From: JALZHR01 sp036389695
Lineage (GTDB): Bacteria > Acidobacteriota > Blastocatellia > Pyrinomonadales > Pyrinomonadaceae
Direction: 5' to 3'
Length of the DNA: 29,872 nucleotides
NCBI GenBank assembly: GCA_036389695.1
Contig: DASVWG010000057.1
Span: 1-29,872, forward strand
The notes beneath the pieces were generated by a model. That model made no database searches and had not been told where the DNA came from. It saw only the letters and a list, made by a program, of their open reading frames with translations. Position numbers and translations under genes: made by a program. Positions within the stretch are counted from its first letter, which is position 1; each line of letters opens with the position of its first letter. This document shows positions 22,795 through 29,872 of this stretch, in pieces.

Positions 22795-23434
22795 AAAATT
22801 TTCTGAGGATTTTTCGTAGCGCGCGCCGCGCGCGAAAGGCGCGAATCTTGATTTTCGAATTTGACCAGCCGGTAATTTCCGCCACTTCGCTGACGCTCAT
22901 TTCCTCGGCGTCGAGCATCTGCAAAATCGCGCGGTCGTCTGCCGCGAGCCGCGCGAGAAGCTTCTCCGCCAAATCGCGCTCGACCAGAGATTTTTCGGTG
23001 TTTTTGCCATTGCCGGGCGCGGCGGCAAACAAAATTTCGATTTCCGGCTCGGTCAAGTCGTAAAGCAGATTTTCCGATTTCCGGTTTTGACTCCGCAGCG
23101 CGTCCAGACAAGCGTTGGTCGCGATGCGCGCCAGCCAGCTCGCCATCGAAGCATTGTGCGCCCCGCGAAAATTTTTCAGCTCGAAATACGCTTTCGTAAA
23201 GCTGATTTGAATAATCTCTTCGATTTGTTCCGGTCGCTGAAAATAGCGGCTGGCGACGCTTGCGGCGAGACGTTTATAACGCTCGAAAATCTGCTCGAAA
23301 GCCGTCTCGTCGCCCGCCAGCACAAGCTCGACCAGGCGTCTGTCCGTGTTTTCGGCGCGTGCTCGTATCTCGGCGCTTTCGGCGTCCGCATCAGGCATAA
23401 AATTTTTTTCCTGCCAGGCTGTCGAATAATCCAT
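22790..23434 (-). CDS. ECF (extracytoplasmic function) RNA polymerase sigma factor
   Basis: A 214-residue sigma-70-family factor with only regions 2 and 4. Region 2 (about 44-112) contains FEQIFERYKRLAASVASRYF, the IEEIIQISFTKAYFELKNFRG core-binding/-10 segment and WLARIATNACLDALR. Region 4 (about 155-208) contains LLARLAADDRAILQMLDAEE, then the helix-turn-helix MSVSEVAEITGWSNSKIKIRAFRARRAL that reads the -35. There is no region 3 and no extra C-terminal domain. The ATG at 23434 is the natural start; Met at residue 13 is an alternative that would still keep region 2. The start has no strong Shine-Dalgarno. A TGTAACC-N16-CGTC site upstream suggests that it transcribes its own gene. It is cotranscribed with the anti-sigma-like and exported genes. 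Confidence 0.95.
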   Translation of the reverse strand: MDYSTAWQEKNFMPDADAESAEIRARAENTDRRLVELVLAGDETAFEQIFERYKRLAASVASRYFQRPEQIEEIIQISFTKAYFELKNFRGAHNASMASWLARIATNACLDALRSQNRKSENLLYDLTEPEIEILFAAAPGNGKNTEKSLVERDLAEKLLARLAADDRAILQMLDAEEMSVSEVAEITGWSNSKIKIRAFRARRALRKILRKFL

Positions 23435-23477
23435 TTTGAGTTTTCAGATTGATATTTGAATAACAGTCGCAACAAAA

Positions 23478-23504
23478 GACGCCGCCGTTTTCATTTCGGT
23501 TACA
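23478..23504 (-). promoter_or_regulatory. Autoregulatory ECF-type promoter of the sigma gene
   Basis: Minus strand: TGTAACC, 16 nt, CGTC, about 44 nt before the ATG, with a T-rich run just upstream of the -35. CGTC is a classical ECF -10 core, and the same pair recurs before the next gene. Confidence 0.7.
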
Positions 23505-23562
23505 AAATTTTTACGTTGATTTAACGAAGACGTCGGTTATGAAGTTTCATTATAGAGTGGCA

Positions 23563-23651
23563 GGTGATAAATGACGGGCGCTAAGGAAGAGCTGTGAACT
23601 GAAACTGTTTTTCCTATCACTTATCACTTATCGCTTACGACTCATCACTTT
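23563..23651. repeat. TATCACT-type heptamer array with a short inverse arm
   Basis: ATCACTT ATCACTT ATCGCTT ACGACTC ATCACTT (23616-23651) is a 7-nt tandem array. An inverse copy, AGTGATA-like (AGGTGATAAATGACGG), lies about 50 nt to the left. The inverse arm is short and degenerate. Confidence 0.6.
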
Positions 23652-23750
23652 TGTCTTTCTCATTTGCCGGGAGCGACTATATTATTTGAAAGACTGTTTC
23701 ACTCGAAACGGCTTTTTATAAATTCAAAGAAATCAGAGGAGAAATCATAA

Positions 23751-23972
23751 ATGAAGAAACAAAACTTAATCCGCAAATTTTTTATAATGGCGGTGCTTGT
23801 ATTTGGCGCGGCAAACGGCGTTTATGCCGACGGCGGCGGAACAATCGGTTCGGGAACTCGCTCCGGTTATTTCGGTTCGGGACTTCGCGCTGAAACGACA
23901 ACTACGGTTGCGGCGGAAGAGCCGGGCGCATTTCAGTATGTTCTCGACACTTTCTATAAATTTATTTTCTAA
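23751..23972 (+). CDS. Small secreted Gly/Thr-rich peptide, function unknown
   Basis: A 73-residue product. Residues 1-26 are a signal peptide (KKQNLIRKFFIMAVLVFGAA, cleaved probably after VYA). The mature part, of about 47 residues, has a Gly-rich segment (DGGGTIGSGTRSGYFGSG), a Thr run and an aromatic C-terminus (FQYVLDTFYKFIF). It has no cysteine and no leader-peptide double-Gly typical of bacteriocins. It is convincing as a gene because AGAGGAG stands 9 nt before the ATG and a long terminator hairpin follows. It is the only plus-strand gene between two minus-strand units. I do not recognise a family. Confidence 0.72.
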   Translation: MKKQNLIRKFFIMAVLVFGAANGVYADGGGTIGSGTRSGYFGSGLRAETTTTVAAEEPGAFQYVLDTFYKFIF

Positions 23973-24000
23973 CGGATTTATAAGTGCAGAAACGCTTCCT

Positions 24001-24072
24001 AAACGCGGAATGTGGAACGATGAATTCGATTGATTGAAACCGCAATTCATCGTTCCGCATTCCGCGTTTTTA
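24001..24072 (+). terminator. Long hairpin terminator after the small secreted peptide gene
   Basis: Arms 24001-24026 and 24044-24069 (AAACGCGGAATGTGGAACGA and onwards) pair over 26 positions with one G-U and are followed by TTTT. The arm length is more than a terminator needs, so it may also be a repeat element. Confidence 0.75.
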
Positions 24073-24191
24073 CCTGTAAAACTTTCTTCTTGCAGGTAAA
24101 CGGGCGTTTGTATAATATTTATTCAGGCTGTTTTGCGACGCTTTTCCAGCTTAGCTGAAACCGTTTGACCGAAAACGAAAAAGAGATTTTC

Positions 24192-24269
24192 AAAGAAGAA
24201 TTTACAGGGATGACGGCGATTGTCAGAGATAAGAAATAGATTTTTATTTATCCCTGTAAATTCTTCTTT
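24192..24269. repeat. 19-bp perfect inverted repeat at the 3' end of the amidohydrolase gene
   Basis: AAAGAAGAATTTACAGGGA (24192-24210) and its exact complement (24251-24269) are separated by 40 nt. The plus-strand side continues into a T-run, but the gene that needs ending is on the minus strand and reads through it. It may terminate in either direction. Confidence 0.65.
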
Positions 24270-24270
24270 T

Positions 24271-26043
24271 TTATTTCGGAGAATCCGTCTTTAACTCCGC
24301 TTCCAGCTTTTTCAAAATCTCGGCGGCGACTTTGGCGTTCGGGTAATTCGGCTCTACTTCCAGAGCTTTTTTGTAAAACTCGAAGGCGAGCTTTTTTTCG
24401 CCGGTTGCCAGATAAGTTTCCGCCAGGCTGTCGTATGTATTGCCCGATTTCGGATAAGCTTCGACGTTGAGCTTGAAAATTTCGATAGCTTCTCTGGTTT
24501 TGTTTCGCCCCAAAAGGCGATAGCCCAGATTGTTGATAAATTCTTCCTGAATCGGATTCGATTTTTGATTGACCGACTTTGCCTGCTCGAAAACTTTCCG
24601 GAATTCGCCCGCGCCCTGTTCGACGACGAGATTCGCCGTCGATTCGTTCAGCAGATTATTGAACGGGTCGTTTTCGCTCAGATAATTAAAAATCTGCGCC
24701 GGGTCGCGGGCAAAATTCGCCTTGACGAATTGTTCTTCCTTGACGTAATCCGCCGAAACTTCGTCCAGCATCCGGCGCAGAGCGTCTGCCGGAAGCCAGC
24801 GCCCGCGAGCCATCACACCGGCGGGGCGCGACGCACGCGAGACGTCTTCCAGAGGATTTCCGTCAAGCAAAATCAAATCGGCGCGTCTTCCGGCGGAAAT
24901 CGTTCCGAACTCGCCCGGCTGCAGAAATTCCGCCGGATTGCGCGTCGCCGCGCGGAGCGCTTCAAACGGCGTGAAATTGATTTCCAGGAGATTCCGCAAT
25001 TCTTCGTGAACCGAAAATCCCGGCACGACGCCCATATTCATCGCGTCCGTGCCGACCATAATCCGGACGCCCGCCTGCCGGAAAGCCTGCGCCATTTTTT
25101 TCTGCAGCGCGATTGATTTTTTCAAATAATTGATGCTTTCCGCGTTGGCGAATCTTTGCTGGTAGAGATTTTTTCCGGGCTGCCAGCTCTCGCGCACCCA
25201 CGGCGCCAGATATTTGATTTCCGGCGACGCCAGAAGCGCGGGTAAATCTTCCGCCTGACGAATGATGCGGTCAAAGGCGACCAGCGTCAGAATCACCGGA
25301 ACATTATTTTCGCGCGTCATTTTGACGACTTCGGCGAGACGGCTGTCGTCATCCACGTTGTTATTAAAAAAGGTGTAGACGAATTCTTCGGCGTGCGCTA
25401 TCGCCATGCCGGTTTTCATCACGTCTTCAAATTTCGGCTCGCGCGGAATGTGACCGACGATTAGCATTTTTCGCTTTCGCGCTTCTTCGACTAAAACCGG
25501 ATAAGCTTCCTTTGAGACGAAAGAGTAAATCTTGATTGAATCGTAACCGGCGCGCGATTGTTCTTCGACGATGCGTCGGGCATCTTCGGCGGTTTTCGCG
25601 GTGCGAATCGTCGGACCGCAGGTGTAAATGGTCGGCGCGAGCATCTCGCCTTTGCGGGCGCGGTCGCGCCACAAAAGATGCGACGGCTGACCGTTCAGGT
25701 TATAGACGGTCGTCACGCCGTTTGCCAGATAAAGCGGCAATTCGTGCGGCGAATTCAGATGCGCGTGCATATCCGCGAGACCGGGCATTAAAAATTTTCC
25801 GCGCCCGTCAATGCGCACGGCGTTTTTCGGCAGTTTCACTTTTTTGGCGTCGCCGATTTCCGAGATTCGCCCGTCGCGCACAAGGACGGTTTGATTATAT
25901 AAAACGCGCTCTTTGTCCATCGGCACGACGTTGACATTGACGAACGCGGTCACTTTATTCGCCGCATTCTGCGCCGGACTGATTTGAGCGGACGCGTATC
26001 CGAAACACAGCGCCAAAGCGCTGAGAATTAATAGTTTTTTCAT
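24271..26043 (-). CDS. Exported amidohydrolase (metal-dependent hydrolase) with C-terminal TPR repeats
   Basis: A 590-residue exported enzyme of the amidohydrolase superfamily, imidazolonepropionase/prolidase-like branch. The signal peptide is MKKLLILSALALCFGYASAQ. The metal site is LADMHAHLN (H93, H95), a possible carboxylated lysine in DSIKIYSF (K171), VGHIPRE (H198), IAHAEEF (H217) and the catalytic Asp in VGTDAMNMG (D333). The frame of the small beta domain (TVLVRDGRISEIGD, ISAGRRADLILLDGNPLEDV) is typical. Residues about 500-580 are two to three TPR units (YRLLGRNKTREAIEIFKLNV, DSLAETYLATGEKKLAFEFY). The ATG has AAGGAAC 7 nt upstream. It lies 56 nt after the M56 protease gene and may belong to that unit. 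The substrate (peptide, cyclic amide or ester) cannot be read from the sequence. Confidence 0.9.
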   Translation of the reverse strand: MKKLLILSALALCFGYASAQISPAQNAANKVTAFVNVNVVPMDKERVLYNQTVLVRDGRISEIGDAKKVKLPKNAVRIDGRGKFLMPGLADMHAHLNSPHELPLYLANGVTTVYNLNGQPSHLLWRDRARKGEMLAPTIYTCGPTIRTAKTAEDARRIVEEQSRAGYDSIKIYSFVSKEAYPVLVEEARKRKMLIVGHIPREPKFEDVMKTGMAIAHAEEFVYTFFNNNVDDDSRLAEVVKMTRENNVPVILTLVAFDRIIRQAEDLPALLASPEIKYLAPWVRESWQPGKNLYQQRFANAESINYLKKSIALQKKMAQAFRQAGVRIMVGTDAMNMGVVPGFSVHEELRNLLEINFTPFEALRAATRNPAEFLQPGEFGTISAGRRADLILLDGNPLEDVSRASRPAGVMARGRWLPADALRRMLDEVSADYVKEEQFVKANFARDPAQIFNYLSENDPFNNLLNESTANLVVEQGAGEFRKVFEQAKSVNQKSNPIQEEFINNLGYRLLGRNKTREAIEIFKLNVEAYPKSGNTYDSLAETYLATGEKKLAFEFYKKALEVEPNYPNAKVAAEILKKLEAELKTDSPK

Positions 26044-26099
26044 TTTATTCGTTCCTTTTAGGGCTGATTTAACAGTCTTTTGAAGCTGTCGCTAAAGGT

Positions 26100-28190
26100 C
26101 TATTTCTCGCCGTTCATGCGCATCGAAATCAAATCGTTTGCCGAATAATTTTTGCCGCCGCCGCGCGCCCGCATTTTTTCGATAAAAGCCGTCGTGACGC
26201 CGTGCTGCCGCATATTGATAAGCTGATTCGCCGTCAGATTTTTGTAGCCGTGCGCGGCGAGCTCGGCAATAAACTCTCTCGAAACGGCGAGCCATTTCAT
26301 ATCGGCTATTTCATCTGCCGAAATGCCGCCTTTGACGAGCGCGCGCATTTCGTTGATGTATGACGCGCTGACCGAATTTCGCCGAAAATCGATTAGCATT
26401 TTCGCCGCTAAATTGCCGTATCCGAGCGCCGCCATCTCTCGAATAAAACTGCCCGAAACGCCGTGCCAGCGAAAATCGACGAGCATTTCCGGCGATAAAT
26501 TATCGTATCCGAGCGCCCGCATTTCTTTGATATACGCCGCGTTGACGCCCGCTTCCCGCAGCCGAACCAGCGTTTTGACGGAAAGGTTTGTGTAGCCGAC
26601 CGAAGCAAGCTCGCGCACCGTAAAGTGACTCGCGCCGACTCGTTTGAGCGCCGCGATTTCTTCATCCGACAAATTCGGGTAGCCGACCGAAGCCATCCCG
26701 TCGCGAATAAAATCGGGCGGCGCTTCGTAATTTTGCGGCGCAGTTTGTTCGGGTCGCGCCGCAGTTTCGATATCCGGCGGCGTCGGCGCGAAGGACGGCT
26801 GCGCGCTTGTGTTTATCGGCGCAGCGGGAGCATTTTTAATTGATAAATTTTCAACTGGAGCATTCGGCTGCGGCGTTTCGCTCGAATTCTCGACCGTCTC
26901 GATATTTTCAGGTTTATTTTTCGCCTGTTCGGATTCCTGAATGCCGATGATGTTTCGCAGCGTTTGCGTGAAAGATTCGGAAATGCGGTTTGTCGGAAGC
27001 GTCGAAGAATTATCTAATCTTAAAATTTCCGGCGCGGCGTTTTCGCCTGAGGCTAACGGAAAAAAACTTTCGTCGCCGGATTCGGCAGCAATCCGCGCGT
27101 CGTTCGATAAATTTGCCGACGATGCGAGCGGCAGAAAATATATGCCGCACAGCGCCGCGCAAAAAGCCGAAAACGCCAGCGTCCGGCGCAGAAAATCGAG
27201 ACGAGTCGAGGCTTGAAACAAACGGCGCACGCGTTTTTCCAGCCCGCTTCGCCTGCCCGCTTCGGTAGCGACGAATCCGAATCGCCGCCGTGCGGCGGTC
27301 GAACCGGCAGACCATTTCGCGACCTCGACCAGTGCCTCGGCATATGCGGCGATTGTTTCCGGCGCGAAATTTCCGTTTTCGACGACGGCAAAATCGGCGG
27401 CGGCTTCGCGCTCCAGACGCGCCGCGCGCTCCAGATACCAGAGCGACGGATTTATCCAGAATAACGCGCGGATGATACGCAGCAAGGCATTGACGGACGG
27501 GTCGCGCCACTCTAAATGATTCAATTCGTGCCGCGCGATTTGCCGCGCCGCTTCGATTGATAAATCTTCACACAGGCGCGCGGGCAAAACGATTGCCGTG
27601 CGGAAAAAGCCAATCGCCAGAGGACTTTCGCTGTCGCTCAGGTAAACGTTTGCGTCATCCGGAAGCTGAAGCCACCGGCGCGCGGTTTCACCGGCAGGCT
27701 GCCATTTGCGCCGCATTTTTAAAAAGCTCAGATGTCCGAAAATCTCCCGCGCCAGAAGCAAAAAAGCGACGATTGACCACAACAGCAAAAAAAAGTTTGC
27801 GAGCGCCGGGCTGATTGTTATGACGGGACGCGTAGCGGGAATTTCGGCGGAAAAAGATTCTGTCGCAGGCGGTGGATTTTGATTTAAAGGCGGCTGAGCG
27901 GAGAAATCTTTTGCGCTTTCAATTCCGATTTCGGCGGAATTTTCAATCTGTGAATTTAGGAAAATAAACGTCGGCGGCGCGTTTCGCTCGAAGATTTGAA
28001 AGGTGGCGAAAACAGGGAAGATGACGGCGGCAAAAAAAGATGCGACCGCCAGCGCGTAGCGAATTCGCGGATGCAGATTCGGCGCGAGGCGAAAAGCCAG
28101 CCACGCGCCCAAAGACAAAGCCGCGCCGATAATCGCGGAATTGATTGCCAGCCTGAGGGCGTCGATGACAAGCCCGGAGAAAACGCTCAT
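26100..28190 (-). CDS. BlaR1-like M56 membrane metalloprotease with seven C-terminal 29-residue repeats
   Basis: An M56-family antirepressor-type protease of 696 residues. Membrane helices are near 10-35, 45-65 and 128-150. The zinc motif is ARHELNHLEWRDP (H221, E222, H225), followed by LEREAAADFAVV (E260 region) as the third ligand. A fourth helix is near 335-355 (LAFSAFCAALCGIYFLPLAS). A Pro/Ser/Asn-rich periplasmic linker (about 370-490) then leads to seven repeats of about 29 residues (494-696) with consensus FIxEMxALGYxNLSxxxLxD(F/L)RxxGVS. The penicillin-binding sensor domain of BlaR1 is absent, so the signal is probably not simply a beta-lactam. Its ATG overlaps the BlaI stop by 4 nt (ATGA), a coupled two-gene arrangement: protease activation would cleave or inactivate the repressor. 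Confidence 0.92.
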   Translation of the reverse strand: MSVFSGLVIDALRLAINSAIIGAALSLGAWLAFRLAPNLHPRIRYALAVASFFAAVIFPVFATFQIFERNAPPTFIFLNSQIENSAEIGIESAKDFSAQPPLNQNPPPATESFSAEIPATRPVITISPALANFFLLLWSIVAFLLLAREIFGHLSFLKMRRKWQPAGETARRWLQLPDDANVYLSDSESPLAIGFFRTAIVLPARLCEDLSIEAARQIARHELNHLEWRDPSVNALLRIIRALFWINPSLWYLERAARLEREAAADFAVVENGNFAPETIAAYAEALVEVAKWSAGSTAARRRFGFVATEAGRRSGLEKRVRRLFQASTRLDFLRRTLAFSAFCAALCGIYFLPLASSANLSNDARIAAESGDESFFPLASGENAAPEILRLDNSSTLPTNRISESFTQTLRNIIGIQESEQAKNKPENIETVENSSETPQPNAPVENLSIKNAPAAPINTSAQPSFAPTPPDIETAARPEQTAPQNYEAPPDFIRDGMASVGYPNLSDEEIAALKRVGASHFTVRELASVGYTNLSVKTLVRLREAGVNAAYIKEMRALGYDNLSPEMLVDFRWHGVSGSFIREMAALGYGNLAAKMLIDFRRNSVSASYINEMRALVKGGISADEIADMKWLAVSREFIAELAAHGYKNLTANQLINMRQHGVTTAFIEKMRARGGGKNYSANDLISMRMNGEK

Positions 28191-28573
28191 TTTCCGTCTC
28201 CTTTCCGGCGCTGCGCGGCAATCAATGTTTGAATGCGTCCGATTTGTTCGGGGCTGAGTTCTTCTTCGACCAGACGCGTCGCCAGGGCTTCGACCGAGCC
28301 GCCGAAAAAACGCCTGACGAGATTTTCAATCGCGCCGCCGACGGTCGTCGGCTCTTTCGCGAGCGGGCGAAAGCGCTGCGGTCGCGCGGAGTCGTCGCGG
28401 GCGACCGCGCCTTTTGTTTCCAGACGGCAGAGCATCGTCTGCACCGTCGTGTAAGCCAGCTCGATGCCGGTTTCGCGCAGGCGGCGATGAACTTCCGCAA
28501 TCGTGGCGGCTTCGCCAATCTGCCATAAAGCCTGTAAAACGTCGAGCTCGCGCTCGCTGATTTTTTGACGCAT
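28187..28573 (-). CDS. BlaI/MecI/CopY-type transcriptional repressor
   Basis: A 128-residue winged-helix repressor. The N-terminal DNA-binding part is KISERELDVLQALWQIGEAA, then TIAEVHRRL, then the recognition helix segment AYTTVQTMLCRLETKGAVAR. The C-terminal dimerisation helices are GGAIENLVRRFFGG and EELSPEQIGRIQTLIA. Length and layout are normal for the family. It overlaps the downstream M56 gene by 4 nt. Its promoter is covered by two TACTACA-type palindromes, so it should repress its own operon. The start ATG at 28573 has only a weak AGAGA upstream. Confidence 0.95.
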   Translation of the reverse strand: MRQKISERELDVLQALWQIGEAATIAEVHRRLRETGIELAYTTVQTMLCRLETKGAVARDDSARPQRFRPLAKEPTTVGGAIENLVRRFFGGSVEALATRLVEEELSPEQIGRIQTLIAAQRRKGDGK

Positions 28574-28587
28574 TTTTTATCTCTTTC

Positions 28588-28656
28588 TACTACATTTGTA
28601 GTATGGAAAGTTAATATAAAACAAAAACGCGTCCGGCGTCAACTACATTTGTAGTA
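28588..28656 (-). promoter_or_regulatory. BlaI promoter with two palindromic operators
   Basis: Read on the minus strand: -35 TTGACG (28642-28637), 18 nt, -10 TATATT (28618-28613). Operator one, TACTACATTTGTAGTA (28588-28603), lies just downstream of the -10. Operator two, AACTACATTTGTAGTA (28641-28656), overlaps the -35. Their centres are 53 bp apart, about five helical turns. A half-site TGTAGT occurs at 28674. BlaI/MecI operators share the TACA/TGTA core seen here. Confidence 0.82.
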
Positions 28657-28699
28657 GAATGGTGTTTTAATTTTGTAGTGCATAGAGATTAGAAAACTA

Positions 28700-28788
28700 T
28701 TTCACCGCCGAGACGCAGAGGTTGCGCCGAGAAACGCGGAGAAAATCTCTGCGAATCTCTGCGCCCGCTCCGTGTCTCGGCGGTGAAA
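28700..28788. repeat. Inverted repeat of the CACCGCCGAGACGCAGAG type
   Basis: TTTCACCGCCGAGACGCAGAG (28700-28720) and CTCCGTGTCTCGGCGGTGAAA (28768-28788) pair at 19 of 21 positions. The centre has GCGGAGA/TCTCTGCG sub-repeats. It lies between the repressor promoter and the convergent end of the Lumazine_bd_2-like gene. The remainder of this gap shows nothing further. Confidence 0.8.
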
Positions 28789-28862
28789 ATTTATCCGAAA
28801 TCTCCAGCGCCACAACTTTAGGATACTATCTATTGTAGAAAGGTTTTCGCGCCCCAATTTTA

Positions 28863-29324
28863 TCAGGATTTTTTCGGCGGCTTCATTTCCCAAAGGACAT
28901 TGATAATCACCCAGCGCCCGTTGAGCTTGCCCATTTGCATATAATCGACCCAGTCGCGCATTTCGGCTTTGACGACCGCCGAATTTTCCATCATATCGAG
29001 AATCGTGACGTCTTTTTGCTGCTGTTCTTTCGGCGTCTGCTTGCCGAATCCGCGCCGTGTCACCTGCACCAGACTCATCGCGCTCATATTTTCGAGGCGG
29101 CTGTTGCCTTTGTCGTCGTTGCGGACGATGCGCTTGGCTAAATCGGGATGCAGCGCGCGCTCCATTCGCTCGCCGTTGCCTTCATACCAGCCTTCGATGT
29201 AATCGAGCGCGGTTTGTTTAATCGCCTCGCGCGGGTCATTGGTCGCCGGAGTTGTTGTTTGCGCGTGAATATTTAACGCGCAGAAAGTCAGAACGATAAA
29301 AAGTATTAAAGCCGGTTTCTTCAT
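28863..29324 (-). CDS. Exported SnoaL/NTF2-fold protein (Lumazine_bd_2-like)
   Basis: A 153-residue product with signal peptide MKKPALILFIVLTFCALNIH ending at AQ. The mature part has the cone-like NTF2 pattern: helix REAIKQTALDYIEGWYEGNG, MERALHPDLAKRIV, then strands VTILDMMENSAVVKAEM, WVDYMQMGKLNGRWVIINV and the final Trp of VLWEM. This is the layout of the putative lumazine-binding (Lumazine_bd_2) group, whose real ligands are mostly unknown. AAGGAAAA precedes the ATG. It follows the serine-hydrolase gene by 39 nt and is probably cotranscribed with it. Confidence 0.85.
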   Translation of the reverse strand: MKKPALILFIVLTFCALNIHAQTTTPATNDPREAIKQTALDYIEGWYEGNGERMERALHPDLAKRIVRNDDKGNSRLENMSAMSLVQVTRRGFGKQTPKEQQQKDVTILDMMENSAVVKAEMRDWVDYMQMGKLNGRWVIINVLWEMKPPKKS

Positions 29325-29363
29325 ATTATTTTCCTTTTTTATATTTATTGATTCTCCAAAGTC

Positions 29364-29872
29364 TCAGGGCGAGACTTTTTCGTAGACGTAGTATGTATCC
29401 TGAAACATATACGTGATTTCGCCCTTTTTGTTTTCGCGGAAGCCGAGCCGCGTGTTTTCGGTTCGCGTGGTGTTTATGACCTCGAAAAGCAAAGGCTCGA
29501 TTTGCCGCCAGCGCTCGCCTTGAAACGAAAGCGTGCCGTCGTCGTTCGCTTTGACTTCGAACGGTTCGGGAAAATAAGCGGTATTCGGCGGGCAGGTGTG
29601 GCAATAAATGTTCGGGCGATATTTTCCCGCGAAGCGCTGAACGTCGGCGCCGGAAACTTTCATTGACGGTTTCGTTTCGGATTTGACGGACGCCGGAAGA
29701 TAGCGATTCAGAAACGCGTTTTTTACCGCGCCAGCCATGCCGAAAGCGCCGGACTCGGTGTTGCAGGCGATGAAAATTCCCATATTTTTTTCCGGCGCGA
29801 GCGTCATCAGAGCCGAATAACCGTCGTCCATACTGCCGCCGTGTTCGATGATTCTCACGCCGTTAAACCCGC
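29364..29872 (-). CDS. Serine hydrolase of the beta-lactamase fold (5' part beyond the right edge)
   Basis: Only the last 169 codons are present; the frame is open to base 29872. The visible residues GVRIIEHGGSMDDGYSALMT carry the HGG form of the third active-site motif (KTG equivalent), followed by the strand KNMGIFIACNTES, typical of class C/esterase-like beta-lactamase-fold enzymes (PF00144). After it comes a C-terminal domain of about 100 residues (VQRFAGKYRPNIYCHTCPPN, GTLSFQGERWRQIEPLLFEV), the lipocalin-like extension often found in such peptidases and esterases. The SxxK and YxN motifs lie outside the window. The GTG at 29858 is an internal Val, not the start. Substrate unknown. Confidence 0.85.
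   Translation of the reverse strand, partial: GFNGVRIIEHGGSMDDGYSALMTLAPEKNMGIFIACNTESGAFGMAGAVKNAFLNRYLPASVKSETKPSMKVSGADVQRFAGKYRPNIYCHTCPPNTAYFPEPFEVKANDDGTLSFQGERWRQIEPLLFEVINTTRTENTRLGFRENKKGEITYMFQDTYYVYEKVSP

Noticed and set aside
29364..29858. Complete 164-residue gene starting at the GTG at 29858
   Set aside because: The frame continues with family sequence (GFNGV) to the window edge and the product lacks the beta-lactamase-fold N-terminus; it is a partial gene.

Overview
The window reads as chromosomal DNA of a Gram-negative, mid-GC bacterium. The best guess is Acidobacteriota, class Blastocatellia (Pyrinomonas-like). This is inference: it rests on a bacterial homologue of the archaeal tetraether lipid synthase, an Asn-rich bS21, many small secreted proteins with Sec signal peptides, BlaI/M56 pairs, and intergenic spaces packed with 7-nt tandem repeats. 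No phage, integrase or transposase gene is visible.

Left part (1-5551, all minus strand): phosphohexomutase, an FtsB/DivIC-like septum protein, a histone-deacetylase-fold enzyme, a secreted protein of unknown function, and DNA primase dnaG, which runs off the left edge. A 717-bp AT-rich gap with a good sigma-54-type promoter then precedes a radical SAM protein with the cysteine layout of tetraether/membrane-spanning lipid synthases (6269-8302). This is the most interesting gene here. A large HEAT-repeat exported protein follows, then rpsU, surE, pcm and a DedA-family gene, separated by inverted heptamer arrays, and a tRNA-Pro(CGG) with a near-consensus promoter.

Middle part (15.7-20.8 kb): a 160-bp palindromic element, then a potassium/c-di-AMP themed block. 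It holds a short KdpD-like kinase without the N-terminal KdpD/Usp domains, a KdpE-like regulator, a two-helix small membrane protein, a ydaO-type c-di-AMP riboswitch with its own terminator, and an APC-superfamily transporter. Two sets of four YTTAY boxes with an exact 11-bp period lie upstream of the small membrane gene and of the riboswitch. They look like operators for an OmpR/PhoB-family regulator, so the adjacent KdpE-like protein probably controls both units while c-di-AMP controls the transporter a second time.

Right part (21-29.9 kb, almost all minus strand): an ECF sigma factor, a membrane anti-sigma-like protein and an exported protein form one unit. Both the sigma gene and the anti-sigma gene are preceded by TGTAACC-N16-CGTC, a likely autoregulated ECF promoter. 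A 73-residue secreted peptide lies alone on the plus strand. Then come an exported amidohydrolase with C-terminal TPRs, a BlaR1-like M56 protease whose sensor end is seven 29-residue repeats, a BlaI-type repressor with two palindromic operators over its promoter, a Lumazine_bd_2/SnoaL-like exported protein, and the 3' end of a serine beta-lactamase-fold gene cut by the right edge.

Intergenic DNA is unusually structured. Heptamer arrays occur as inverted pairs, three copies of an AGGCAG/CCCGCGCG hairpin family occur (two with compensated differences), and arrays touch start and stop codons of surE, pcm and dedA.
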